From Acidobacteriaceae bacterium (GTDB taxonomy: Bacteria; Acidobacteriota; Terriglobia; Terriglobales; Acidobacteriaceae): 64,000 bases of DNA. A model generated the notes under the pieces. That model made no database searches, was not told the DNA's origin, and worked only from the letters and a program-made list of their open reading frames with translations. The stretch is from NCBI GenBank assembly GCA_027452245.1, contig DAIDGW010000220.1:62001-126000 (forward strand), given 5' to 3'. Below are positions 47,460 to 57,453 of this stretch, one piece after another; the stretch's first letter is position 1, and each line of letters opens with the position of its first letter. Position numbers and translations under genes: made by a program.

Positions 47460-48018
47460 AAAAGATTCCTCCGATAGATACCTTCTACTGAATTATGAGC
47501 TTCCAGACGAGAGTTTTCCGCAGCGAAAACGCTGTGGATCACTCCGGCCGTCCTGTTTTGAAACCAGGCTGCCGGCACGTCCTTGGGTGCGCAATAATTT
47601 TCAGGAGTTTTCCCCGGGCGCGCTTCCACCGCAAGACCTAGAAGGAGTGTTGGAGCTTGGCCGCGTCCGATTTTGCATTCGAACGGCTGGCGAAAGAAGG
47701 CCATCGTTCTTCGTATGCAAAACGGGCATTTATAACATTTTGGGGAACGGCGGTCAATCGGAAGGAAGGGGTAGCGGCGGTGTTGGCTCGCCATATCGAT
47801 TTGGCGGACCGACGCGGTAGGAGGGTTAACTTTCAAGACATGGCATCGAGTGATGTAACTGCGGCGGAGTCTTTCGTCTGTTTCGAGTGTACAGAGGGCT
47901 ATGGTAAAGTCCGGCCTGCATTCCTGCGGTAACAACGGACGTTTCCATCATGGGCTGCGGTGCGCGTTGAGTCTGCAGCCAGACATTGTTTCCTAGAGAC
48001 GAAAGAGAGAGAAAAAGA
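47460..48018. other. 559-bp divergent gap
   Basis: Separates the pyrophosphatase and the propeller gene. Short frames here have poor codon content and no recognisable motif. No strong promoter or hairpin was recognised beyond the Shine-Dalgarno sites. Confidence 0.3.
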
Positions 48019-49311
48019 ATGAGTCTTCGCAGATATGGGTTTGTCCAGCCAATCCTAGCGGTTCTTGGGATGAGTGCCTTACTGCTTCTGTTAGCGGCGA
48101 CGATGCAAGCGCAGCAGGAGACGACGATGTACAGCTTTGGAAGTGCTCCTCCAAATCTGCCGATAACCGGGTTAACGTTGGCGCCGGATGGGAGTCTCTA
48201 TGGAGTTTTGCCCAATGGAGGCGATGCGGGGGCGGGTGTGGTCTACAAGTTGTTTCGGGCGAACGGAAATTGGCAGTTCGAGGAAATCTACAGCTTTAAG
48301 GGGAATGGTGATGGCAGCTATCCCACGACCGAGCCGGTTTTTGGCCCGTCAGGGAATCTGTATGGGGCGACAGGGATGGGCGGAGCCTACGGGTTCGGTA
48401 CGATTTACCGTTTGAGTCCAACTACGAACGGGCAGTGGGCGGAGAGCGTTTTGTACTCGTTCACGGGCGGGAGCGATGGGGGGTATGGCGCGGGGAACCT
48501 GATCTTCGATGACGCCGGCAACCTGTATGGATCGAATCTCAAGGGTGCCAATCAGCAGACGGTGGCGTGCCAGAACACAGCCGGGTGCGGCGTGGTGTTT
48601 CAGCTTTCTCCGACCAGTACCAATGGATGGAAATTCCAGGTACTGCATACCTTCAGCGGGGGATGGGACGGTGTGGGGCCTGCATGGCTGAGCATGAGTC
48701 CCAAGAAGCAACTGTTTGGAGCAGCGGCGGGTGCCTGGACGGGGTCTGGGTTGCCGAACCAGCCGGGTTTGATTTTCCAACTGAGCGAGGTAACGGGAAA
48801 CGGTCCGTGGAAGGATATCGAGGTGCACGGGTTTAGCGGCGGTACGGATGGAGCGCTGCCGTCAGGAGTGATTTTTGATGGCCAGGGAAACATGTATGGA
48901 ACCGCCGCCGGGGGCGGCTTTGAGAACTGCTCGTCTGCATCGGGTCCCATAGGCTGCGGTTTGGTGTTTGAGCTAAGGCCGACGAGCGACGGCAAATGGC
49001 GGGAAATAGCGCTGTACCTGTTCTATGGAGGTTCGGATGGAGGTGTGCCCAGCGGAGGAGTGATTGCCTATGGCGGGGTCCTGTGGGGGACAACCTTGAG
49101 CGGCGGAAATAATAATGGGGGGGTGCTTTACAGCGTTTCCAATACGTACGAAGCAAACTGGACGGAGAACGTGTGGCATGCCTTCACGGGGAGTGATGGA
49201 CTGTCTCCGCAAGGACCGCTGGCGTGGGATAAAAAAGGCAACCTGTATGGCACGACACAAAGCGGAGGAGCGAACGGGACGGGTGCGGCGTTCGTCTTCA
49301 ACGAGTTCTGA
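48019..49311 (+). CDS. Secreted repeat protein with GNLYGTT propeller motifs
   Basis: 430 residues from the ATG at 48019. A signal peptide (ILAVLGMSALLLLLAATMQA) precedes about seven repeats of some 45-60 residues. Each combines a Gly/Asp loop (FTGGSDGG, FSGGTDGA), an aliphatic strand and GNLYGTT or GNMYGTA, the signature of the TIGR03803-type repeats in Gloeobacter and Verrucomicrobia. They are expected to form a beta-propeller. Function unknown; extracellular. Confidence 0.85.
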   Translation: MSLRRYGFVQPILAVLGMSALLLLLAATMQAQQETTMYSFGSAPPNLPITGLTLAPDGSLYGVLPNGGDAGAGVVYKLFRANGNWQFEEIYSFKGNGDGSYPTTEPVFGPSGNLYGATGMGGAYGFGTIYRLSPTTNGQWAESVLYSFTGGSDGGYGAGNLIFDDAGNLYGSNLKGANQQTVACQNTAGCGVVFQLSPTSTNGWKFQVLHTFSGGWDGVGPAWLSMSPKKQLFGAAAGAWTGSGLPNQPGLIFQLSEVTGNGPWKDIEVHGFSGGTDGALPSGVIFDGQGNMYGTAAGGGFENCSSASGPIGCGLVFELRPTSDGKWREIALYLFYGGSDGGVPSGGVIAYGGVLWGTTLSGGNNNGGVLYSVSNTYEANWTENVWHAFTGSDGLSPQGPLAWDKKGNLYGTTQSGGANGTGAAFVFNEF

Positions 49312-49403
49312 TCGGTCAAAACTCAATGCAGTCATTCCACTGTGGTTCCGCAAGCGGCGCGGAGACAAGAGCAGTGCAAACCGCGCCGCCCTCGTTCTAG
49401 TCG

Positions 49404-49450
49404 AACTAAAATCTCCCACCCTGTCGCGGGAACGCGACAAGGGTGGGGCA
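49404..49450. repeat. REP-like palindrome
   Basis: CCCACCCTGTCGCG, loop, CGCGACAAGGGTGGG (one bulge) in the style TCCCACCCT...AGGGTGGGGCA. A related element lies at 52928-52964. Confidence 0.6.
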
Positions 49451-49465
49451 ATTCCGCGACAAGAT

Positions 49466-52171
49466 TCAGTAATGCGTGCGTTGGCTGGCGTACGCGTCGG
49501 TGATGGACAGAAGCTTCATGGAGCCTTGAAGTTGATCGAGCGTCGCCGGACTTTCCACCTGGACAGTGACAGTCTCGCCGGGAAGCAGGTCGAAGTAGTT
49601 GTCGGAAAGATGGGTGTCGAGGTCGCCGAAGGAAATGCAGACGCTACGGGCTAGTTCGGAGGACTTCAGCATAAGGGTGTATCCGGTGGATGATTTTGTG
49701 ATGTGACTCTCGATTTTCGGGCGCGGCGGCAAATCAAGATTGTGAGTCACGTCGAAATAGAGGGTGTTGCGGGAAGCGTGCTGGCCCACGATCTCCAGAT
49801 CCACGACAAGGAAATCTTTATCGCGATCAGTGTTTGAAGGATCGGAGAATAAATTCTTCTCGTCGAGAGTGAGATAGGAAGCGCTGGAGGCGGCAGGGAC
49901 ACGCACGTCTTGCGTCTTATCAAAAAGCTGGTTGCCGGAGAAATCCAGAAGGCGAACGTGAATTCTTCCCATCAGCGGCTGCAATTTGTCCGAGACGACG
50001 TAAATATCGACTTTGCCATCGTGCGCATAGGGTGACACGAGCACGTCATCGTAGAAGCGGCGGGCATAGTATTGCAACGCCTTCCAGCGTCCGTAGTAGT
50101 CGACGCTGGCCCAGGAGGCGACCGGCCAACAATCATTCAATTGCCAGTAGAGGGATCCCATGGTGCGGGGGCGCATGCGGCGGAGGTGCTCTGCGCCGAG
50201 TTTAATGACTTCGGCCTGCTGCACCTGACTTAGATAGACAAACGAAGGGAAGTCCTTGGGCTCGCGGTACTCGCGCAGCATGTAGGTGAGGATGCGCTCG
50301 TTGCCGCCGTGATTTTTCTGATGGGCCTGCATCACGACGGAACGGATATCCATGTCCTCAGGTTTGGCGAAGGAGCGGATGGTGCGCATCTCGGGAAACG
50401 ATTGGAATCCGTATTCGGACATGAAGCGCGGATTGACGGTGAGATAGTCGCTCGGCGGGGCGAGCGCGTGCCACACAGCCCAATAGTGCATATCGCCGGC
50501 ATGGTCCTGATCAGGAGGCTCGACGAAGTTGGCGCTGGGCGAACTGGGCGTGTAGGGAACGGGATCGGTGTATTCGTGCACGGCGGTTTTCAGGATGTCG
50601 GCGAACATCAGCAGGTAGTCCTGCCAGACCTGCTGGCTGACGCCGTAGGGTTGGTTGGAGCGGAATTCTTCGCGGTCTCCCCAGTGCAGCCATCCGGTTT
50701 CAACTTCGTTGTTGCCGCACCAGACGACGATGCTGGGATGTTCGCGCAGGCGTTTGATCTGATCGATGGCTTCTTGCCTGACGTTCTGCTGGAAGGCGAC
50801 GTCGCCAGGAATCATGTCTCCGCCGAACATGAATTCCTGCCAGACCATGATGCCGAGTTCGTCGGCAGTCTCGTAGAAATCGTCAGGTTCGTAAAGGCCG
50901 CCGCCCCACTCGCGAACCATGTTCATGTGGGCGTCGCGGGCGTCTTCGAGGATCTTGCGACGCTGCTGAGGGGTGACGCGGCTGGGGAAGCTGTCGTAGG
51001 GAATCATGTCGGCTCCCTTGGCAAAGACCGGGATGCCATTGATTACGAACTCGAAGCTGATGCCCCACTGATCGGGCTGGCGACGGAGTTCGACGGAACG
51101 GAGGCCAGTGTTGAGATCGGCATGAGCGGCGGTGGTTTTGCCGGTGCGAACGGCGGCAGAGAAGTGATAGCGGTCCTGCGCGCCGTAGCCGAGGGGATAC
51201 CAGAGTTTGGGCGAAGTAATGCGGATCGGCAGCGAGACGCGATTCACGCCGGGATCGAGTTGAACGGTAGTCGATCCGTCATTGACCGGTTTTCCGCCGA
51301 GTTCATTGTGGGTGAATGCGACCGAGACTGTGGCGGGCGAAGCGGCTTCAATTTCGAGTTCTGCGGTTAATTTCGCCAGATCCCGGGTGATGCTCTGCTG
51401 ATGGATGTGGAAGTTCTCGATGCGGAGGCCGTCCCAGGTTTCGAGGTGAACGGGCCGCCAGATTCCTTCGGTGACGAAGCGTGGTCCCCAATCCCATCCG
51501 TACTGGTAGGGAGCTTTGCGGGTGTAGGGTGCGGTGGGGATTCCTTCTTCATTGCCGCCATTGATCGAGGAGATGGCGGGAAGGATGTACGGCAAAGATT
51601 TCACATACGGCAGCATTTTCGTTATCGGGGAATGAAAGGTGATCTGCAGTGTGTTGTTGCCGGCGTGCAGGAATTGTTTCGCGGGGACACGCCAACGGCG
51701 AAACATGTTATCGCTGTGCAGGAGCAGGTGATTGTTGAGGGCGACATCGGCAAAGGTGTCGAGTCCGTCGAAAACGAGATCGAGATGGTCGTGGGCGAGA
51801 GCGGCGGCGTCGAGATTGAAAGAGTTCTGATACTCCCAGTCAGACTCGCCGATCCATTGCAGGCGCGATTCGTTGTCCTGATAAAAGGGCTCGGGGATGA
51901 GATGGTTCGCGAGCAGGTCGGTCTGCACAACTCCGGGAACCTGAGCTTTATGCCATTGGCCGAGGGCGGCGGTTGGGATTGGCGGATTGCCTTGCGGTTG
52001 GTCGCCGTCGGGTTGGTCGTCCGGAAAAACTTTGAGCGTCACAATGCGAAATTGCCAGTTGGAGTCCAGATCTCGGGACAACGGTTCGGACGCGTAGAGA
52101 AAAAGTGAGGAGGAAAGGAGAAAAAAGAGCAGGAGAATCCGGACAGGAGCAGGGAATTTCGTCCACTGCAT
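49466..52171 (-). CDS. GH2 beta-mannosidase-like glycosidase, exported
   Basis: About 901 residues from the ATG at 52171 (GAGGTG nine bases upstream, signal peptide ILLLFFLLSSSLFLYAS). The N-terminal sugar-binding domain (WQFRIVTLK, GVVQTDLLANHLIPEPFYQD, LVFDGLDTFADVALN) identifies the beta-mannosidase subgroup of GH2. The (beta/alpha)8 catalytic domain has the acid/base Glu in WCGNNEVETGW (about 488) and the nucleophile in MSEYGFQSFPE (about 584). It removes beta-mannosyl ends from mannan or N-glycan fragments, outside the cytosol. Possibly coordinated with nearby polysaccharide-related genes. Confidence 0.93.
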   Translation of the reverse strand: MQWTKFPAPVRILLLFFLLSSSLFLYASEPLSRDLDSNWQFRIVTLKVFPDDQPDGDQPQGNPPIPTAALGQWHKAQVPGVVQTDLLANHLIPEPFYQDNESRLQWIGESDWEYQNSFNLDAAALAHDHLDLVFDGLDTFADVALNNHLLLHSDNMFRRWRVPAKQFLHAGNNTLQITFHSPITKMLPYVKSLPYILPAISSINGGNEEGIPTAPYTRKAPYQYGWDWGPRFVTEGIWRPVHLETWDGLRIENFHIHQQSITRDLAKLTAELEIEAASPATVSVAFTHNELGGKPVNDGSTTVQLDPGVNRVSLPIRITSPKLWYPLGYGAQDRYHFSAAVRTGKTTAAHADLNTGLRSVELRRQPDQWGISFEFVINGIPVFAKGADMIPYDSFPSRVTPQQRRKILEDARDAHMNMVREWGGGLYEPDDFYETADELGIMVWQEFMFGGDMIPGDVAFQQNVRQEAIDQIKRLREHPSIVVWCGNNEVETGWLHWGDREEFRSNQPYGVSQQVWQDYLLMFADILKTAVHEYTDPVPYTPSSPSANFVEPPDQDHAGDMHYWAVWHALAPPSDYLTVNPRFMSEYGFQSFPEMRTIRSFAKPEDMDIRSVVMQAHQKNHGGNERILTYMLREYREPKDFPSFVYLSQVQQAEVIKLGAEHLRRMRPRTMGSLYWQLNDCWPVASWASVDYYGRWKALQYYARRFYDDVLVSPYAHDGKVDIYVVSDKLQPLMGRIHVRLLDFSGNQLFDKTQDVRVPAASSASYLTLDEKNLFSDPSNTDRDKDFLVVDLEIVGQHASRNTLYFDVTHNLDLPPRPKIESHITKSSTGYTLMLKSSELARSVCISFGDLDTHLSDNYFDLLPGETVTVQVESPATLDQLQGSMKLLSITDAYASQRTHY

Positions 52172-52350
52172 TGTGGAAGCACCTCGCGAAAGCACAGAAT
52201 CGAGCGGCCTGACCCATCAGCGTACATGAAGGAAAAGCGGATGGGAAATGGAGGAGTCTGATACGTCTGCTTGGTGGCTATACTTGGCAAATCTCTGTGC
52301 CTGTCATCGGGACGAACGTACGGCCGACGATAAGCCAAGGAAAATAACGA

Positions 52351-52920
52351 ATGTCGAATGGGGACGGCAACAAGATAATCTACAGCCGGACGCCGGAATC
52401 AGCGGCGATGTTGGCGAACGTGAAACGAGCGATGGCGATCACCGCCGCAATCAACCGGTTGACCTTCAACGATGCAGAGAAAATTCGAGACCTATTCAGC
52501 CAACTCATCGGAAAAAAGGTAGACGAGAGCTTTTTATTAATTCCGCCCTTCTATACGGCGGGTGGAGACGAGATCCGGGTTGGGCGGAATGTTTTCGTAA
52601 ATCAAAACTGCACTTTTTACGATCTGGGCGGCCTCGACATCGCGGACGATGTGATGATCGGGCCGAACGTGAGCATTATCACTGCGGGCCATCCTCTTGA
52701 ACCTTCGCAGCGCCGCGCCGTCACGATCGGGAAACCCATTGCGATTGAGAGAAACGTCTGGATCGCGGCCGGCGCAACGATTATCGGCGGCGTGACAGTG
52801 GGAGAAAACTCAGTTGTGGCTGCGGGTGCAGTGGTCACCAAGGATGTTCCTCCGAATACGCTGGCCGGGGGAAATCCGGCGCGGGTTATTCGTTCGATTG
52901 GCGAAGACCTAAAGGAATAG
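52351..52920 (+). CDS. Hexapeptide-repeat sugar O-acetyltransferase
   Basis: 189 residues. An N-terminal helical cap (ESAAMLANVKRAMAITAAINR) precedes the left-handed beta-helix: IRVGRNVFVNQNCTFYDLGG, IADDVMIGPNVSIITAGHP, IERNVWIAAGATIIGGVTVG, VAAGAVVTKDVPPNTLAGGN. The His in TAGHP is the catalytic residue of the Maa/LacA/NodL group, which transfers acetyl from CoA to a sugar hydroxyl. Substrate unknown. Confidence 0.92.
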   Translation: MSNGDGNKIIYSRTPESAAMLANVKRAMAITAAINRLTFNDAEKIRDLFSQLIGKKVDESFLLIPPFYTAGGDEIRVGRNVFVNQNCTFYDLGGLDIADDVMIGPNVSIITAGHPLEPSQRRAVTIGKPIAIERNVWIAAGATIIGGVTVGENSVVAAGAVVTKDVPPNTLAGGNPARVIRSIGEDLKE

Positions 52921-52927
52921 TGAAATG

Positions 52928-52964
52928 TTTCCCACTTCTCGCGAAGGCTGCGAGAGGTGGGGCA
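52928..52964. repeat. REP-like palindrome
   Basis: TCCCACTTCTCGC and GCGAGAGGTGGGGCA form a hairpin of the same style as 49404-49450, between convergent genes. Confidence 0.6.
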
Positions 52965-52982
52965 TCCTATGAAATCGTGTAG

Positions 52983-54845
52983 TTACCATTGCACGCCGGG
53001 GTAAAGACTGGGCATGCGGAAGGCGCGGTATTGCGACGCTCCGGGGGTGGTGGCTTGCCAGGCGACTTGCTCGCTGCCCGGGGACTGGGTGAATTCCTGA
53101 ATGATGGCCCCGCCTTTAGGAGTGCAGAAGTCGACTTCGGCGTTGCCGTTGGCGAGCACATCGACGTTTCCTCCAAAGAAGCTATACAACGTGGGAGGCG
53201 GGGTGTAGTTGATGAGCAGCGTTGCCGTGAGGGCGCTCTCGTCGATCTGCATGATCTCGGCGGTCGAATACAAGCAGGGCGGAGCGCCGGTGGATCCGCA
53301 AACTACGCTGGCGGGAAATTGGCGGTCGTCCCCGTTATCCATGACGCCTAGCTGGAAAACTCCGCTGGTATTAGGAGTGAAATAGTTGGGCCCATGCTGA
53401 GCGTAGAACCAGTCGGTGGGATCGGTGCCGCCGAGCAGTTTGAAATCGCCGCCCGGGCCGAGACGCCAGATAATGTTGCCGCTGCCCTTGCCATCCTCAT
53501 AGTCGATCTTGATGATCCAGTTCTGATGACGCATGGAAAAAAGAATATTGTGATCATCGGAGTAGAGCAGGGCATTCCCGTGCGTCCAGTCGGGAAACAG
53601 ATAAGGGTGGCGATTTATATCGAGATGATCGAAAGAGTTCCACACCCAAACCGGATGGTAGTTCTGATCGACGTCGACGAGGACATCTCCAAGCACAAGA
53701 CTTGTTCCTGGATAGCCCGGCAGATTGTTATAAGGCACGTGCATGGAGGTGAGAACGAGAGTGTGACCGTTGGGCAGGGGCAAAGCGTCGTGATGGAATC
53801 CCAGCAAATTGTAGTTGTAGCCGAGCGCCTGAAGCGATTGGGTGAGTTGGTCGATGGAGAGCTCGCGTACCGTGTTTCCGGCGAGATCGATCTCGCGAAT
53901 GACGTCGATGGTGCCACTGGATCCCCCCGGAGTCGGAGGGATGGGAAGGAACGATGTAGAGGAGACGACAATCAGGAAGTCTCCATTGGTCATCAAGTGG
54001 GCACCCTGCACGATATCGGAGGAAGATCCGGGATATTGGTAAGTCCAGATGACGTGTCCCTGAAGGTCGGTGGCGAACAGTTGTGAGCCGGATTGTGGAA
54101 TGACGGTGTCGAACAACTCGATGCCGGGCTGTGGCACCAGGCCAGTGGGATTGGTGATCTTGAGGGATGCAGTCTGAGGCGCCGCACTGGTGGTGAATTG
54201 CCGGTCTGCATCGGAGAACGAAATCGAGTGCGGGAGAGATGCGATGGCGTGCATCTGGTAGGTAGTGTTCTGCTGCATACCCGCAACGTAGACGTGCACC
54301 ATGCCTCCATTGGGAGAAGGCGTGGGCTGGGAAGAGGTCATCAGGTTGGACGGGCCGAACTGCACGCTGAGATTTCCCGGGGCCGGAAGGTAGAGCGAGT
54401 AGGCAACGACCTGAGGGTTTGGGGTCGGGGTGAGAATTCCAGCGCCCATCACGGCAACAACCGCGGTGGCGAAATTGGTCTGCGGGGATGCAGCGAGCGC
54501 GGCCGTGATGACAGCATTGGTGCTGAGCTTGACCGAGGGAGCGGTGAAGGTGCCGGTGCTGTCGACGGTCCCGACCGTCGAGTTGCCGCCTACGATGTTG
54601 TTGACTGACCATTGCAGGGAACTGCCGGCGGGCGCATTGGCCGTGAATTTTGCCGTCTGACCGGCCGAGAGGGCGGCGTACTGCGGAGCCACGGTGACAG
54701 AGCCGCTTTGCTGGGCGACGGGGGGTGGTTGGGATGGAGGCGGCGCCTGGGGCAGTTGGTATTGGCGGTTCTGGCCCCCGCCACAGCCACAAAGGGAGAG
54801 CGCAGAGATGCCGAAGCAAATCCAGAGCAGAGCAAATTTCGACAC
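52983..54845 (-). CDS. Aryl-sulfate sulfotransferase-like lipoprotein
   Basis: 620 residues from GTG. The lipobox LCGCGGG follows a short hydrophobic stretch, so it is a lipoprotein. A Pro/Gln linker and a BIG2-like Ig domain (VTVAPQYAALSAGQTAKFTA) precede the arylsulfotransferase propeller (FATDLQGHVIWTYQYP, FHHDALPLPNGHTLVL, DWTHGNALLYSDDHNILFSM, WRLGPGGDF, QHGPNYF). His in DWTHGNAL would be the sulfated intermediate in ASST enzymes. It probably exchanges sulfate between phenols; physiological substrate unknown. Confidence 0.85.
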   Translation of the reverse strand: MSKFALLWICFGISALSLCGCGGGQNRQYQLPQAPPPSQPPPVAQQSGSVTVAPQYAALSAGQTAKFTANAPAGSSLQWSVNNIVGGNSTVGTVDSTGTFTAPSVKLSTNAVITAALAASPQTNFATAVVAVMGAGILTPTPNPQVVAYSLYLPAPGNLSVQFGPSNLMTSSQPTPSPNGGMVHVYVAGMQQNTTYQMHAIASLPHSISFSDADRQFTTSAAPQTASLKITNPTGLVPQPGIELFDTVIPQSGSQLFATDLQGHVIWTYQYPGSSSDIVQGAHLMTNGDFLIVVSSTSFLPIPPTPGGSSGTIDVIREIDLAGNTVRELSIDQLTQSLQALGYNYNLLGFHHDALPLPNGHTLVLTSMHVPYNNLPGYPGTSLVLGDVLVDVDQNYHPVWVWNSFDHLDINRHPYLFPDWTHGNALLYSDDHNILFSMRHQNWIIKIDYEDGKGSGNIIWRLGPGGDFKLLGGTDPTDWFYAQHGPNYFTPNTSGVFQLGVMDNGDDRQFPASVVCGSTGAPPCLYSTAEIMQIDESALTATLLINYTPPPTLYSFFGGNVDVLANGNAEVDFCTPKGGAIIQEFTQSPGSEQVAWQATTPGASQYRAFRMPSLYPGVQW

Positions 54846-55015
54846 AGGGCTGGTCGGTATCCTTTCGTCCGACGACGATGTGCAGGCTAATGACTAATTA
54901 TAGAGATTCCAGAAATGCGTTTAAGGTTTTCTCTGTAGGAATGGCGAGTAGCACAATTACTTCCAAAGGTGGCAGTGAATAGGAATTACGCACGATCATA
55001 TTGAACAACACGCAA

Positions 55016-56962
55016 TCATTCTCGCGCTGAAGTGCCCTGGGCAGGCGTATCAGTCGTGGAGTCGGACGGTTCGGCCTGCCGCGCTGGGACCGGTTGCGGA
55101 AGATTCAGTTTGCTCTGCTTGGGTGCGGACTGCTTGTCGGTCGAATCCACAGAGAACAGCATGTAGTGATCAAAGCTGTGCACGCGGTGATAGTAGTGGC
55201 GGTTAAGTTCGAGATAGATATCCACGCGCTGGGGCAGCCAGAGGTCCACATTTTTCTTGGGGAAGTGAATGGGGCCGTATTCCACGATCTGATGCTGCAC
55301 CGGGAATCCCGGCAAGGGGGTGGCGAGGTCGGACTCAATGTGCACGATTTCGAAATTGTTGGCAGCGATCCAAGCGCGGCCTTTCAGCTTCATCGGATAG
55401 TGCTCACTACCAATCACGTAGTCGGCCATGCGGCTGGGCTTGTCATCGCGCTGGCGGAAGTGCATGATCCAGGTCGCCTGGCCATGCCAGTCGCCCAAGC
55501 CCTCGCAGGTCATCTGGTAGTTGTCGCGCATGCTGGGATGGAAGACCAAGGCAAGACTGACGAAGCCGCTGGTAACAAAATGATCGGGCAGGTCGGCGGT
55601 ACCGTAGCGGGTGTTGCGATTCTCGGTTGTGCCCAGCAGCCCATGAGAGCTTTCGGAAATGGAGGCGACATAATCGAATTTGCGGGTCTCTTTTGAAATC
55701 GGATTTCCGGTCTTGTCGAGTTGCTGGTGGACGAGGTCTTCGACGGCGGCGAACTTGCCGATATTGTCAGCCAGTTCTTTCACGCGTTCGCCGGAGTTCT
55801 CGATCACCTGCTGGAAGGGGCAGGCTACATTGGTGGCAACGGTCGGCTTGACGTCATCGATGCCGGGAGGGCCCCAGGCACTTTCGGGCAAAGTAGGCTG
55901 GGATGCGGCCAGGGTCAAATTGCCGGAGGTTAGGTTTGCGGCCTCGCCTTCCTTGCGGTTCTTGATCTGGGTAATCAGACCTTGAACCTGGGGAGCGGCG
56001 GGATTCTGGGGATTGGTGACAAGGAATCTCTGCAAGACCGCAATCGCTTCCTGATTGTGACCAAGATTGGCGAGCGCTTCCCCGAGGACAAGATTGGCCA
56101 CGCTGCCGACAGCGTTTCCTTTATTGATGGCGATCTGGGCCTGTTGTTTAGCTTTCTCGTAATCTTTGTGGCGAAGGCAGGCGTCGGCGAGCAGGTTATG
56201 CGCCATCCAATATTCAGGGTCGACCAGTACGGCACGATCCAGAGTTTTCAGGGCAGCGTCGTTATGTTCGTTCTGCAATTGGACGCGGCCTAACAGGGTG
56301 AGTGTCTGTCCATTCTGCGGATCAAATTGTGCGGCTTTGGCGAAGTAGGTCTCTGATTTGGGGAACTGATGTAGTTCCATGAACAAATAGCCGTAAAGGA
56401 AATTCACTTTGGGGCTATTGGGGGCGACTTTGTAGGCAGCGTCAAGCTTCTTCTCGCCCTCTTTCAATTTGCTGGACTTTAGCGCATAGACCGCCTGATT
56501 CACGGTTTTGCGAGCCTTCGGCGGAAGACTCTCATCGGAGCCATTCAGATCGACGGCCATGGGATCCTTCGACATCAGAACTTCAACTTCCATGGTGCGA
56601 ATGGTGCGGCCGACTTGCACGTGCTTGTGCTGGGTCAAATATCCGACAGCATTGACTTCGACGTCATACTCCCCGAAATCCTCAGTGCAGAAAAATGTCT
56701 TGGAATCCAATGCTGTTGTCTGCCACTGGGCGTTATTGCGGACCGAGTCCTGGAGCTTGACCACCGCCTGACGGTCAAGCTTGTGCCGGGATTGATCCAG
56801 TACGGTGACTTGAACGCTCTGCAGTTCCGCGCAATTATCCTGCGCGACTTCATTCATACGCAGGCTAATGTTGCCTTGCCCCCAAAGGGGGCTGACGGTC
56901 ATGAGGGAACAGGCGGCCAGGGCAAAAAGATAGGAAGAAAAACGATACTTGCTATGACTCAC
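55016..56962 (-). CDS. Secreted TPR-repeat protein
   Basis: About 648 residues from GTG 56962, chosen because GGAG lies six bases upstream and the signal peptide (YLFALAACSLMTVSPLWGQ) begins there. A carboxypeptidase-regulatory-like domain (VQVTVLDQSRHKLDRQAVV) is followed by four to five TPRs (KVNFLYGYLFMELHQFPKSE, GQTLTLLGRVQLQNEHNDA, YWMAHNLLADACLRHKDYE, SVANLVLGEALANLGHNQE). The C-terminal 260 residues form an unknown domain with beta character. Likely periplasmic scaffold. Confidence 0.8.
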   Translation of the reverse strand: MSHSKYRFSSYLFALAACSLMTVSPLWGQGNISLRMNEVAQDNCAELQSVQVTVLDQSRHKLDRQAVVKLQDSVRNNAQWQTTALDSKTFFCTEDFGEYDVEVNAVGYLTQHKHVQVGRTIRTMEVEVLMSKDPMAVDLNGSDESLPPKARKTVNQAVYALKSSKLKEGEKKLDAAYKVAPNSPKVNFLYGYLFMELHQFPKSETYFAKAAQFDPQNGQTLTLLGRVQLQNEHNDAALKTLDRAVLVDPEYWMAHNLLADACLRHKDYEKAKQQAQIAINKGNAVGSVANLVLGEALANLGHNQEAIAVLQRFLVTNPQNPAAPQVQGLITQIKNRKEGEAANLTSGNLTLAASQPTLPESAWGPPGIDDVKPTVATNVACPFQQVIENSGERVKELADNIGKFAAVEDLVHQQLDKTGNPISKETRKFDYVASISESSHGLLGTTENRNTRYGTADLPDHFVTSGFVSLALVFHPSMRDNYQMTCEGLGDWHGQATWIMHFRQRDDKPSRMADYVIGSEHYPMKLKGRAWIAANNFEIVHIESDLATPLPGFPVQHQIVEYGPIHFPKKNVDLWLPQRVDIYLELNRHYYHRVHSFDHYMLFSVDSTDKQSAPKQSKLNLPQPVPARQAEPSDSTTDTPAQGTSARE

Positions 56963-57453
56963 AATGAACTCCAAAAGCAGACGAATGGCTTCACCACGGT
57001 AATCACTGCGGAATCATTCTATTGCGAGATTCTGCTTTAAGCGACTACTTTTTAGTGCGATTGCATTAAGGTGGCAATTGGCCCACCATGCAATTGATCC
57101 GGGACTATAACTTGAAGTTATTGAGGCTCACGCAGGATTAGCGATATGGTCGAGATTCGCTAAGTTGAACCGCTGATTTCTGTCGTCTAGGTTAAATGAC
57201 TGATTCTACGGGATGTTGTGTAGAACCCCTGGGACTTGCTCCTAAGGGTGGGAATGCTTACCGTAGAGGAATCAACCGATTGCTGTACCGCTTTTTGTTT
57301 GTGTGACAGTCGGGTAGTTCCAAGAGAGCACCTTAGTCCTCCGCTCCTCTGGCCATTGGTGATCTGGTCGGCTCCCTCACACCGAAGTAAAGTCCAGAAA
57401 AATTCAGGATTCTCCGCTCGAGTTTCCTCGCAATCCATTCGAGAGGTCGAGAT
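56963..57453. other. 491-bp divergent gap
   Basis: No supportable gene. It must carry promoters for the TPR gene (left) and lipoprotein (right); no c-di-GMP or other riboswitch motif was identified. Confidence 0.3.

Noticed and set aside
47237-47935. Leftward frame in the gap beside the pyrophosphatase
   Set aside because: Mostly antisense to the pyrophosphatase start or without coding character; Cys/Arg-rich and no recognised domain.
57041-57453. A c-di-GMP or other riboswitch before the lipoprotein
   Set aside because: The gap has no conserved GNRA/receptor pattern or known aptamer core.
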